Source: an uncultured cyanobacterium
GTDB taxonomy: Bacteria; Cyanobacteriota; Cyanobacteriia; Cyanobacteriales; Nostocaceae
Direction: 5' to 3'
DNA: 64,000 nucleotides
Assembly: GCA_903848645.1 (NCBI GenBank)
Contig: CAINGU010000086.1
Span: 38,999 to 102,998 of the forward strand
Made by a program: the position numbers and the translations under genes. Positions 1 to 8,224 of this stretch are shown piece by piece. Below the pieces are notes generated by a model. It was not told where the DNA came from and made no database searches. It worked only from the letters and a program-made list of their open reading frames with translations. The stretch's first letter is position 1. Each line of letters opens with the position of its first letter.

Positions 1-923
1 TTCAAAGGATTACCATCTTTATCACCGTAAATTTTCCTTCTCCGATTTTTTAATATTGTTTGACAAATTGACTTTTCTCTCTGAGTTGTTTCGATTAAAT
101 CCCAAGAATGAATGGTAGTATGTCCGTCTCTGACATCTGAGAAGAGAAAGAAATCATTTAATTCATCTAATTTTTGGAATCTACCTCTAGCACCAGGAAT
201 TTTACCATCTGTAAATAACACTTCTGTGGGAAATTTCTTTTTAGAAGAATTACTGCGTTGAATATCAGGAATTATATCATATAATTTCCCATGCTTATTT
301 ATAGGTTTAGGAAAGGTAAAACCCCAACTGTTATCTAGATCATTTCTAATACCAACAATAAATATTCTGTCTCTATCTTGAGGTAAACCAAAATCGTAGG
401 AATTAAGCACCTGATATTTAACTAAATATCCAGATGATGTTAAATTATTAAGTATATATTCTAAACTTGTCCTGTTTCTCGGCTCAGTTAGACCTTTAAC
501 ATTTTCAAATATAAATGATTTGGGTTGATTAGATTTGACGACTCGAAAAACATCATTCCATAATTGACCTCTGGAATCATCTAAACCTTTTAATTTACCT
601 GCTATTGACCAAGGTTGACAAGGAACACCACCGACAATTACATCTATTTCAAAAGGTAATTTATCTAAATTAGTGATATCTCCTAAATATGGTTCATTAG
701 CATTGGTATCACGAATAAAGTTATTTTTGTAAACTTTGATTGCTTGTTTGTCAATTTCTGAATAACCTAAACAAATTCCTCCTAGTTCTTCGAGAGGAAT
801 TCTAAAGCCACCAATACCAGAAAATAGGTCTATAAAGGTAAATTTAGTGATGGTTTCTATGGTAGTGGTAGGTTGGAATAATGGGAATATTTCTAGCTGT
901 TGAGCATCAATACAAGATTTCAT
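1..923 (-). CDS. DNA (cytosine-5)-methyltransferase, 3' end cut by window edge
   Basis: The frame opens with ATG at 923 and stays open to the left edge, so about 307 residues are visible and the C-terminus is missing. It transfers a methyl group to carbon 5 of cytosine in a specific DNA site. Visible motifs: the AdoMet-binding motif I (FIDLFSGIGGF, residues about 30-40), the catalytic loop PCQPWS at 101-106 with Cys102, and the ENV motif (FENVKGL) near 145. The target recognition domain and the last motif (GNxV) lie outside the window. Only 45 bp separate it from the next methyltransferase on the same strand, so the two may form one transcription unit. No endonuclease can be tied to it here, and its specificity cannot be read from sequence. 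Confidence 0.93.
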   Translation of the reverse strand, partial: MKSCIDAQQLEIFPLFQPTTTIETITKFTFIDLFSGIGGFRIPLEELGGICLGYSEIDKQAIKVYKNNFIRDTNANEPYLGDITNLDKLPFEIDVIVGGVPCQPWSIAGKLKGLDDSRGQLWNDVFRVVKSNQPKSFIFENVKGLTEPRNRTSLEYILNNLTSSGYLVKYQVLNSYDFGLPQDRDRIFIVGIRNDLDNSWGFTFPKPINKHGKLYDIIPDIQRSNSSKKKFPTEVLFTDGKIPGARGRFQKLDELNDFFLFSDVRDGHTTIHSWDLIETTQREKSICQTILKNRRRKIYGDKDGNPL

Positions 924-968
924 ATCAATTTAATACACAATTTTATATTATATGATATTGACATTATA

Positions 969-2177
969 TCAAGAAAATACCGAACTGTGTTCAGTAACTT
1001 CTTTTCCTTTTGGTTGATGTCCCTGCATTAAATTAATCAGATATTCACCAAGTTCTTTAGCAAGTAACACCGGAACTGCATTACCAATTTGTTTATATTT
1101 AGAACTTATCGAACCATGAAAAATCCAATCATCAGGAAAAGTTTGAATTTTTGCAGATTCGCGCACAGTTAAAGGACGAAGTTCTACAGGGTGACACATA
1201 TCTGTAGCTTTTTGTTGGGGACTGGTTGTGATTGTTGGTGAAGGTTTATCCCAAGATAATCTTCTGTAAAAACCAACTTTTCCCCCACCAGAATTATAAG
1301 CACCTCCCATTGCTTCCTTTTGTAATTCTTCTGGTAAATTTTTCCAATTTTGTCCCGCTGCTAATAATCTTAAAAACTTGAGCCGATTTTCTGAATAACT
1401 AATAAATTCTGGTTGGATATCAACAAAATCTATTAACGCATCTTTTAAAGTTCTCCACTTTGGTAAAAATTTACCATCTTTACTATATTTAGCTAGAGGA
1501 AATGTAGCAGTTTCACCATCTCTAGAACCAATAAAAACTACACGGGATCTATTTTGAGGAACACCATAATCTGCCGCTTCTAACAGGTTGTAAACTACGT
1601 TATATCCTAATTCCTTTATTTCTGCTAAAACTACTTTTAAAGCTGCACCATTCATTTCATCAAGTTCTAAAGCTGGGTAATCTTTTCCTCTTTGATTAAT
1701 AGGACGATGACGCAAAGAAGCAGAAAGTAAGCCTCTGACATTTTCCATTAAGAAAAATCGGGGTTGGACTTCTTTGACAATGCGAATAAAATCCATGAAT
1801 AAACTCCCACGCGGGTCTATAACTGAACCCCGTTTTCCTGCGGTACTAAATGGCTGACAAGGGGGACCACCCGTGACTAAATCTATTTCCCCTGGAAGTA
1901 AAGCACGACCTAAATTTAAAACTCTTCCTCCTTCTTCTAGTAATTTTTGAGAAGAAACTTTTTCTAATTCTCTGGGAATAGCACTTTCTTGGAGATAAGG
2001 TTTATTGAGAGCAATTGTTTTAACTGCATCTTTATCTTTTTCAACTACACTAACAGTATGAAATCCTGCTTGTTCTAGTCCTAAATCTAAGCCATAAGCA
2101 CCTGTGAATAGGGAAATGCAAATAGGTTGATTATTGATCATTATTGATTGTTTTTGAAAGTTATTACTATATGACAA
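969..2177 (-). CDS. DNA (cytosine-5)-methyltransferase
   Basis: A complete C5-cytosine methyltransferase of 402 residues, a normal length for the family. Motif I is ISLFTGAYGLDLG (residues 21-33; most relatives have FSGaGG, here FTGAYG). The catalytic loop PPCQPFSTAG has Cys107, ENVRGL lies at 145-150, QNRSRVVFIG follows in the middle, and the closing GNAVPVLLAKEL motif is near 366. The region between QNRSR and GNAV is the target recognition domain. The gene lies 45 bp upstream of a second C5 enzyme on the same strand and is divergent from the XRE controller gene at 2361. Paired C5 enzymes can serve the two strands of an asymmetric site; that is only a possibility here. Confidence 0.95.
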   Translation of the reverse strand: MSYSNNFQKQSIMINNQPICISLFTGAYGLDLGLEQAGFHTVSVVEKDKDAVKTIALNKPYLQESAIPRELEKVSSQKLLEEGGRVLNLGRALLPGEIDLVTGGPPCQPFSTAGKRGSVIDPRGSLFMDFIRIVKEVQPRFFLMENVRGLLSASLRHRPINQRGKDYPALELDEMNGAALKVVLAEIKELGYNVVYNLLEAADYGVPQNRSRVVFIGSRDGETATFPLAKYSKDGKFLPKWRTLKDALIDFVDIQPEFISYSENRLKFLRLLAAGQNWKNLPEELQKEAMGGAYNSGGGKVGFYRRLSWDKPSPTITTSPQQKATDMCHPVELRPLTVRESAKIQTFPDDWIFHGSISSKYKQIGNAVPVLLAKELGEYLINLMQGHQPKGKEVTEHSSVFS

Positions 2178-2253
2178 ATTATACCTTTTCCAGGTTTTAA
2201 AACATTCCCCTGGAAGTCAAGAGAATTTAAATTTACTAGTACCTAATAAATAC

Positions 2254-2267
2254 ACTTAATTCTAAGT
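2254..2267. promoter_or_regulatory. candidate operator (C-box-like palindrome)
   Basis: ACTTA-ATTC-TAAGT is a perfect palindrome of two 5-bp arms with a 4-bp centre. It lies in the 183-bp gap between the divergent methyltransferase and XRE controller gene. Controller proteins of restriction-modification systems bind short inverted repeats upstream of their own gene. The role is inferred from position and symmetry only. Confidence 0.35.
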
Positions 2268-2360
2268 AACTATTATTATATTTGCTCTATTACCATTTTA
2301 CCGCTAGATGCTACTTATCGGCTGTAGATTTTTGACAATTGAAAACAGATTGTTTGATTT

Positions 2361-2579
2361 ATGGACAATCAGGCAAAAAAAAAATTGGGTAGCAATATTA
2401 AACAACTTAGGACAAAGTTAGAACTCTCACAAGAGCAACTAGCAGAAAAAGCGGATTTGCACCGTACTTATGTTGGTGCTGTTGAACGAGGTGAGCGCAA
2501 TATTAGTTTAGACAATATTTTAGCAATTGCTCGCGCATTAGGAATTTCAGCAAGTGAATTATTAGAGGGAGTTGAATAA
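2361..2579 (+). CDS. XRE-family helix-turn-helix protein, likely R-M controller
   Basis: A 72-residue single-domain helix-turn-helix protein of the Cro/CI (XRE) family. The motif LSQEQLAEKADLHRTYVGAVE (split over residues about 23-43) is the recognition unit, and NISLDNILAIARALGI follows. The size and layout match restriction-modification controller (C) proteins, which delay endonuclease expression until methylation is established. Its TAA stop overlaps the ATG of the endonuclease gene by one base (TAATG), so the two are translationally coupled. A palindrome about 95 bp upstream could be its operator. Confidence 0.88.
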   Translation: MDNQAKKKLGSNIKQLRTKLELSQEQLAEKADLHRTYVGAVERGERNISLDNILAIARALGISASELLEGVE

Positions 2580-3162
2580 TGTTATTATCTCCCTACATGA
2601 ATTATCCAGAAAGTGAATGGTTAGAAATAACCAACAAATTGATTGAAGAATTTCCGCTATCTAGTGAAGTTTTAGTCTCGATTGTAGAATCTGCATGGGA
2701 GGATCTTTATAATTCTAGTTTTGGAAATTCTGGACTTAAAATAGGTCAAGATATTTTTCTACCTGCTCAAGCTACAGGTGTTATTTTAGAAAAATTAATA
2801 GCGGTTCATCTTGCTAACCAATATTCAGAATGGAGAGGAGGTAAAACTAAACAGGAAAAAGATATTGTTTACACCATTAATGATCGCTATTCCTTTGAAA
2901 TTAAAACATCTTCCAGTAAAAGTGGATTGTTTGGTAATAGAAGTACAGGTCATATCGAACAAAGTATAGAACGGGATATTACTTAGTGATTAACTACAAA
3001 TTGCCTAAAGAAGATGATTTAAGTTACCAATTATGGAAAATTCGTTTTGGTTGGATAGATGATGAAGATTGGATTGGTCAAAAAGAAGCAAGTGGACAAC
3101 AAGCATCTATAGGAAAAAAGTTAGCAGAATTAAAGTTAATAACGCTCAAAATGTATCAGTAA
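2579..3162 (+). pseudogene. ScaI-family restriction endonuclease, frameshifted
   Basis: The first frame gives 135 residues and stops at 2984-2986. It holds a PD-(D/E)XK-type core: Asp95 (KDIVY) and Glu107-Ile-Lys109 (SFEIKTSS), then GLFGNRS. The rest of the family sequence continues in another frame: from 2974 it reads GYYLVINYKLPKEDD, then IRFGWIDDEDWIGQ and ASGQQASIG, ending at TAA 3160-3162. Adding one base between about 2955 and 2973 would join the two parts into a protein of about 194 residues, near the expected length. The endonuclease is therefore probably inactive, unless the missing base is a sequencing error or is bypassed. The end overlaps the convergent N4-type methyltransferase by 17 bp, the usual R-M partner layout. 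Confidence 0.8.
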
Positions 3163-4015
3163 CTAAATCAAATAAAGTACCTTGTTTAACTTGATTTTCT
3201 TGATCACAGCGAATTTTTTTAACTCTTTCCACTGCAATATTGACATAATCTGGATTAATTTCAATACCTATTGCTTTACGTCCGGTTTTAATAGCTGCTT
3301 CTGCTATTGAACCAGATCCAAAAAAAGGATCAAATATGATATCTCCATGATTACTACTAGCTAAAATAACCCGACTAATTAACTCAATTGGAAACTGTGC
3401 GGGATGAGGAGTTCTTTCTTTAGAACTACGATTTTGACCGGAGGTAACTTTAGGAATTTGCCAAACATCAGTAGGGTTTTTTCCGTTGACATTACATTTT
3501 AATTTGCCATTTTTCTTTTGATTAGGATATTTAACATTAGGATCACGAATATCATCTAAATTAAATAAATATTTTTGAGAATCTTTAACATACCAAAGAA
3601 ATTTCTCATTCCGAGGAGAAAAAAACAATTTTCCTGCGACTCCTGCACCATAATTCCAAACAATTTCTTGAATTAAATAAAAAGGAACTTTATCCCAAAT
3701 TAAATAAGGAATAGGAATTGCTTTAGCACTGTTGGGAATAGAAAGATAACCAAGATTTAGCCAAAATGCACCATGAGATGAAGTGCAATGATAGACTTGA
3801 TTAATCCATTTAACTGTCCATTTAATATAATCTTCTAATGACAATATAGATTCATATTCCTTTCCTATATTATAGGGAGGAGATGTCACGGTTAAAGGTA
3901 AGCATTCTGCTGGTAATTTATTCATTAATAATAATGAATCTCCTTGATAAATTAATACATCTTTATCTTCATAGACTGGGGTTCCCAAAAAAGATTTAAA
4001 AGTATTAAGCTCCAT
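3146..4015 (-). CDS. DNA methyltransferase, N4-cytosine type (ScaI-like partner)
   Basis: A 289-residue amino-methyltransferase of the beta class, in which the catalytic motif precedes the AdoMet motif. The catalytic motif is VTSPPYNIGKEY (SPPY at 45-48); S/TPPY rather than DPPY points to N4-cytosine as target. Motif I is DPFFGSGSIAEAA near 229, followed by GRKAIGIEINPDYV. It converges on the ScaI-like endonuclease remnant and overlaps its end, so it is probably the cognate protective enzyme; ScaI cuts AGTACT. It looks intact, so the cell would keep the methylation after losing the nuclease. The specificity is inferred from the neighbour. Confidence 0.9.
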   Translation of the reverse strand: MELNTFKSFLGTPVYEDKDVLIYQGDSLLLMNKLPAECLPLTVTSPPYNIGKEYESILSLEDYIKWTVKWINQVYHCTSSHGAFWLNLGYLSIPNSAKAIPIPYLIWDKVPFYLIQEIVWNYGAGVAGKLFFSPRNEKFLWYVKDSQKYLFNLDDIRDPNVKYPNQKKNGKLKCNVNGKNPTDVWQIPKVTSGQNRSSKERTPHPAQFPIELISRVILASSNHGDIIFDPFFGSGSIAEAAIKTGRKAIGIEINPDYVNIAVERVKKIRCDQENQVKQGTLFDLVTDTF

Positions 4016-4091
4016 ACATTTGTACTCACTTAGTAAATGGAAAATGGTTTTAACATTGTACTACATTAATTAGTATTAAATATTATTTAAG

Positions 4092-4123
4092 ACAAAAATA
4101 ATAGGGTGAGTAAAACTCACCCT
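4092..4123 (-). terminator. rho-independent terminator of the cox operon
   Basis: AGGGTGAG (4103-4110) and CTCACCCT (4116-4123) form a perfect 8-bp stem with a 5-nt loop. Read on the minus strand it is followed by a T-rich run (ATTATTTTTG). It lies 30 bp past the coxC stop. Confidence 0.8.
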
Positions 4124-4152
4124 TTGAATTATACAACCAAATTGCAATATAT

Positions 4153-4770
4153 CTACTGCCAAACGTAGATAAGTAGAAACAAAACAATCCAGATAACATC
4201 AACAAAGTGCCAAAACAAAGAAGTGGCATTTATCCCAAAATGGCCATTATCAAAATTACCAGGAATAAAAGAACGCAACAACACAATTAACTGTAACAGA
4301 ATACCCGTAAAAACGTGCAAACCGTGAAAACCAGTTAATAGATAAAACATTCCTCCAAACGTACCAGAAGTAAAGCCAAATTCCAGTTGACTCCATTCCA
4401 CCGCTTGTCCAAAAAGGAAATAACCACCCATAGCCATTGTTAAAAACAACAACAGCCGATAAGTCTTTAAATCATGTCTTTCCAGAGCTTTTTCTGCAAA
4501 GAAAATCACAAAACTACTAGCAACTAAAACCACAGTATTAATGCTTGGTTCTTTTATTTCCAAACCAGAAACACCAGCCGGCAACCAATTAACAGCAGAA
4601 GTTTTGTAGATAATATAGCCAGCAAAGAAACTCAAGAAAATGACACTTTCTGATAACAGAAAGACAATAAAACCAAACATTTTATTGCCTTCTTCATCAT
4701 GTTCGTGTTCATGACTGTGGTGAGGCTGTAACTCTTCTGAAGAAATAGAACTATCCATCATAATTTCCAA
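4153..4770 (-). CDS. coxC: cytochrome c oxidase-type subunit III
   Basis: A 205-residue membrane protein of the heme-copper oxidase subunit III family. It begins with a His-rich soluble tail (HHSHEHEHDEEGN), then about five membrane segments starting at MFGFIVFLLSESVIFLSFF. FHGLHVFTGILLQL and LFWHFVDVIWIVLF are the characteristic segments near 150 and 190. It is the last gene of the operon, 100 bp after coxA, and is followed by a terminator hairpin. Subunit III stabilises the catalytic subunit. The first Met may be any of three close ones (MEIMMDSS). Confidence 0.93.
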   Translation of the reverse strand: MEIMMDSSISSEELQPHHSHEHEHDEEGNKMFGFIVFLLSESVIFLSFFAGYIIYKTSAVNWLPAGVSGLEIKEPSINTVVLVASSFVIFFAEKALERHDLKTYRLLLFLTMAMGGYFLFGQAVEWSQLEFGFTSGTFGGMFYLLTGFHGLHVFTGILLQLIVLLRSFIPGNFDNGHFGINATSLFWHFVDVIWIVLFLLIYVWQ

Positions 4771-4792
4771 TTGAATAAATTAGTGAGAAAGA

Positions 4793-4857
4793 AGATCCCC
4801 GACTTCTTTTTTGATCTTGTTAATAAATTATGAATTAATGCCAGAAGTCGGGGGTCT
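4793..4857. repeat. dispersed palindrome (GATCCCCGACTTCT type)
   Basis: AGATCCCCGACTTCT (4793-4807) is mirrored by AGAAGTCGGGGGTCT (4843-4857), a 15-bp inverted repeat with one mismatch and a 35-nt loop, in the coxA-coxC gap. The same palindrome occurs at 56333-56365. It is a dispersed cyanobacterial repeat type; here it could also attenuate coxC expression. Confidence 0.7.
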
Positions 4858-4870
4858 AGAAATTGACAAA

Positions 4871-6523
4871 TTACTCATGTTCAGAAGATGCCATTAATTC
4901 AGACTTGCCATAACCATAAGGTTCGCAAGTAACAATCGGAATTTCTTCAAAATTCTCAACAGGAGGAGGAGAAGAAACAGTCCATTCCAAACCAATTGCT
5001 CTCCAAGGATTACCAGGAGCTTTTTCTCCATCCATCCAAGAAATTAACATATTGAAAATGAAAGGAAGAGTAGACATTCCTAATAGGAAAGAACCCAAAC
5101 TAGCAACAATATTCCAACCAACTAATTCAGGTGCATAGGAAGCAGCACGACGTAACATCCCTTGCAAACCTAATGGGTGCATGGGTAAGAAATTCAAATT
5201 TGTGCCGATAAATGCTAACCAAAAATGGATTTTGCCCCAACCTTCGTGGAACATTCTCCCCGTCATTTTGGGAAACCAATGATAGATAGCGGCATACATT
5301 CCCATCGTCACAGTTCCATAGAGAACATAATGGAAATGACCAACGACAAAATAGGTATTGTTAACATGAACATCCACTGGAACAGAAGAAAGCATAATTC
5401 CTGTAATCCCAGCAAATACAAACATTACCAAACCACCCAAAGCAAATAACATTGGTGTAGTTAGGCGAATTTTTCCGCCCCAAATAGTTGCTACCCAAGC
5501 AAATACCTTAATCCCTGTGGGAATAGATACAAACATGGTTGTCACCATGAAAAATAACCGTAGCCAACCAGGAGTACCACTCACATACATATGGTGTACC
5601 CAAACGATGCCGCTAACTACAGCAATTAACATCGAAGAAACAGCAACGACTTTGTAACCAAATAAAGGTTTGCGAGAATAAACCGGAAATATTTCCGAGA
5701 AAATCCCGAAGATAGGCAAAATGATTACATATACCGCAGGGTGAGAATAGAACCAGAAATAATGCTGGAACATCACCGGATTTCCGCCTTTGGTGGGATC
5801 AAAAAAGGAAGTTCCCACTGTAATATCAAGAAGCAACATAACCGCCCCGGCTGTTAAAGCTGGCAGTCCAAATAATTGGATAATTTGGGCGCTAAATACT
5901 GCCCAAACAAAGAGAGGCATTCTAAAATAACCCATTCCTGGCGCTCGCATTTTCACAATGGTGGTGACAAAATTCACCGCACCCATAATGGAAGAGACAC
6001 CGGAAATAGCCACCGCTAATAACCAGAGAACTTGACCGTTAATGAAGTTTCCCGTGGGGTTTTGGGTACTGACGGGGGGATATGCCCACCAACCAGATTG
6101 AGCAGGTCCACCGGGAACGAAGAAGCTGGACATGAGGAGAATTCCCACCACGGGAACCATCCAAAAGGCGACGGCGTTTAAGCGGGGGAATGCCATATCT
6201 CGCGCCCCAATCATCAGGGGAACGAGGTAGTTAGCCATACCAACAAGGGAGGGAAACGTCCACAAAAACAGCATCACTGTTCCGTGCATGGTGAACATTC
6301 CGTTGTAGACTGTGCGGTCTATTAAATCAGCTTCAGGGGTGATGAGTTCTCCTCGCAAAATCATGGCGAAGATACCACCAACAAGGAAGAAGATAAAGGA
6401 AGTAACGAGGTATTGAATCCCGATAACTTTATGGTCGGTACTAAAGCTGAAGTATGTTCTCCAGGTTTGGGGCGGTTCGTGGTGATGTGATTCACCAGCA
6501 ACATGAATGGGAATGTTAGTCAT
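4871..6523 (-). CDS. coxA: heme-copper terminal oxidase subunit I, A2-type
   Basis: The 550-residue catalytic subunit, holding heme a, heme a3 and CuB, that reduces O2 to water and pumps protons. Ligand segments: TMHGTVMLFLW (low-spin heme His), YSHPAVYVIILP and VHHMYVSG (CuB His ligands), VVGHFHYVLYG (heme His pair). The canonical Glu of the D channel (HPEV) is absent; instead the sequence is YSHPAV, the Tyr-Ser signature of A2-type oxidases. About 12 membrane segments are visible. It lies between coxB and coxC, 80 bp after coxB. Together with a CoxB lacking CuA this points to an alternative, quinol-fed respiratory oxidase. Confidence 0.95.
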   Translation of the reverse strand: MTNIPIHVAGESHHHEPPQTWRTYFSFSTDHKVIGIQYLVTSFIFFLVGGIFAMILRGELITPEADLIDRTVYNGMFTMHGTVMLFLWTFPSLVGMANYLVPLMIGARDMAFPRLNAVAFWMVPVVGILLMSSFFVPGGPAQSGWWAYPPVSTQNPTGNFINGQVLWLLAVAISGVSSIMGAVNFVTTIVKMRAPGMGYFRMPLFVWAVFSAQIIQLFGLPALTAGAVMLLLDITVGTSFFDPTKGGNPVMFQHYFWFYSHPAVYVIILPIFGIFSEIFPVYSRKPLFGYKVVAVSSMLIAVVSGIVWVHHMYVSGTPGWLRLFFMVTTMFVSIPTGIKVFAWVATIWGGKIRLTTPMLFALGGLVMFVFAGITGIMLSSVPVDVHVNNTYFVVGHFHYVLYGTVTMGMYAAIYHWFPKMTGRMFHEGWGKIHFWLAFIGTNLNFLPMHPLGLQGMLRRAASYAPELVGWNIVASLGSFLLGMSTLPFIFNMLISWMDGEKAPGNPWRAIGLEWTVSSPPPVENFEEIPIVTCEPYGYGKSELMASSEHE

Positions 6524-6603
6524 TCGATTTTAGATTTTAGATTTTGGATTTTGGATTGCCAATTTTAGATTTTTGATGGCTAAATCTAAAAGCAAAAAGT
6601 TAA

Positions 6604-7530
6604 TTAACCGGGGAAATTGACTAATGGAGGTGCTGCGGGTTCAACGGTTTTCCAACCGCTATCAATGCCGTTTTCTACTTTGAGGGCATATTCGGAAGCC
6701 GCTTGGTTAGGGGCTGGGCTGGGTTTTTGACTCGCAGCTTTGCTTAACCACTGCTGATAGTTGCTAGGTGATTCCACAATGACTTTTGCTCGCATAGTGG
6801 CAAAGTATGTACCGCTATACTGAGAGTCGGTTAAATCATACGCACCGGGGCGAATGGGAGTAAATTCAAAGTCCAGGTCGTTACCAGGAATAATGTCTTG
6901 TTTAAGACGGAAAGCGGGGATAAAAAAGCCGTGAAGTACGTCTTCCGAATGCAGATTTAGACGAACACGGCGATCGCTTGGTAAATGCAATTCTGTACTG
7001 GTAACATTGCTTTGGGGGTAATGAAACACCCAAGCCCACTGTTTAGCTGATACATCAATATGTTCTACATCCTCAGCAATTACCGCTTCTGAAGTCTCAT
7101 CTATCACAGCATAGGCGGTTTCCATCTTCATGGGGTTATGTAGGTGGATCTGGTGAGATGGGCCCTGGATACCCATTTCTTCGTAAACTTGGTAACTATA
7201 ACCCGCAATCCACAACACCAACATAATTGGGATTGCTGTCCAAATTACTTCTAAAGTCACATTACCTTCAATGTGGGGACCATCACCTAAATCTGTAGCT
7301 TTCGCCCGATGGAAACAAATGGAATAGAAGAGAGTAGCAGTTACTCCCAGGAAAATTAAAGATCCTAATGTTACCAAAAAGCTAAATAAATCATCAATCA
7401 GATGAGATTCAGCAGCCCCTTGGGGAGGAAGCCAAGAATAAGCCTGTTTACCAATCCAGAGACTAGTAAGAGTTACCGCAACTGCCCCAGTAACTATGGT
7501 CAAAAAGTTGAGAAAGTGCCGAATTTTCAT
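6604..7530 (-). CDS. coxB: oxidase subunit II lacking the CuA ligands (quinol-oxidase type)
   Basis: A 308-residue subunit II with two N-terminal membrane helices (about 12-32 and 48-75) and a periplasmic/lumenal cupredoxin domain (QWAWVFHYP at 164-172). His200 of DVLHGFFIPAFRLKQD is kept. The CuA signature C-x-E-x-C-x3-H-x2-M is not: the aligned residues are Asp235, Gln237, Ser239 and Phe243, with only Met246 left. The subunit therefore cannot bind CuA and should not accept electrons from cytochrome c or plastocyanin; plastoquinol is the likely donor. This matches the ARTO (cox3-like) enzymes of cyanobacteria, which in Anabaena relatives act in heterocysts. Confidence 0.93.
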   Translation of the reverse strand: MKIRHFLNFLTIVTGAVAVTLTSLWIGKQAYSWLPPQGAAESHLIDDLFSFLVTLGSLIFLGVTATLFYSICFHRAKATDLGDGPHIEGNVTLEVIWTAIPIMLVLWIAGYSYQVYEEMGIQGPSHQIHLHNPMKMETAYAVIDETSEAVIAEDVEHIDVSAKQWAWVFHYPQSNVTSTELHLPSDRRVRLNLHSEDVLHGFFIPAFRLKQDIIPGNDLDFEFTPIRPGAYDLTDSQYSGTYFATMRAKVIVESPSNYQQWLSKAASQKPSPAPNQAASEYALKVENGIDSGWKTVEPAAPPLVNFPG

Positions 7531-7533
7531 AAT

Positions 7534-7581
7534 GGTCAGTGGTTAGTTGTCAGTAGTCAGTGGTCAGTAGTCAGTTGTTAG
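7534..7581. repeat. short tandem repeat tract (GTCAGTGGTTAGTT type)
   Basis: Degenerate tandem copies of a seven-base unit (GTCAGTg/GTTAGTt/GTCAGTa) fill the gap between coxB and the upstream DUF2231 gene. Such short tandem repeats are typical of intergenic DNA in heterocystous cyanobacteria. No function is visible. Confidence 0.75.
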
Positions 7582-7612
7582 ACAAGAATTTTTACCGATT
7601 ACCAATCACCAA

Positions 7613-8224
7613 TCACTTATTACCAAATATCTGATTAATGTCTTGTCCTGATCGCAGTAATTTATCGGCTGTATTGTGAACACCAAAATCTGCTGCCAGG
7701 TGCGCTCCTAATGTTCCATGAAAATACATCAGCAACATAATAATTACACCGACAACCAGATAAGAAATTTGCACTTCTCTCTCTTCATATTTGCCGATAA
7801 CGTAACGTTGCCAACCTCTCCAAAAGGTCATACCCACAATGAGAGCCAGTAGTAATACACCACCCACACCGTGCCACATCATTGTGGGCATTGCCAGCAT
7901 TCCCCACGGACTTTTGATATCTGCTGGTGGGGCTGCTAATAACATTTCATAAAAACCTGCACCAACTGTGAAAAATGTAATCACAGACGCAGCAAAAATG
8001 TTGTACCAACCTACATCAAATAATTGAGAACGTTCAACTTTAATTCCCAAAAAATTGAACAGCCATTTTTCCAAAGGGAAGAACACACCTAAAATATCAA
8101 AGATAATGGCAATGATGAATAAACCTAATGTAAGGTGGACTAAATTAGGATGAATCGGAATGGCATAAGGTAAACCATTTGCACCCATTTGGTGACTAAT
8201 TTGGTCTAATAATTCTGAATTCAT
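7613..8224 (-). CDS. DUF2231 membrane protein, second gene of the cox operon
   Basis: The chosen start is the ATG at 8224 (MNSELLDQISHQ), which overlaps the upstream stop by four bases (ATGA); an earlier in-frame codon at 8284 would lie wholly within the upstream gene. The protein has 203 residues and about four membrane helices. The motif IPIHPNLVHLTLGLFIIAIIF near residue 22 and MYFHGTLGAHLA near 175 carry conserved His residues typical of DUF2231 membrane proteins. It is translationally coupled to a paralogous gene and followed by coxBAC. The biochemical role is unknown; the location suggests assembly of, or electron supply to, the oxidase. Confidence 0.85.
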   Translation of the reverse strand: MNSELLDQISHQMGANGLPYAIPIHPNLVHLTLGLFIIAIIFDILGVFFPLEKWLFNFLGIKVERSQLFDVGWYNIFAASVITFFTVGAGFYEMLLAAPPADIKSPWGMLAMPTMMWHGVGGVLLLALIVGMTFWRGWQRYVIGKYEEREVQISYLVVGVIIMLLMYFHGTLGAHLAADFGVHNTADKLLRSGQDINQIFGNK

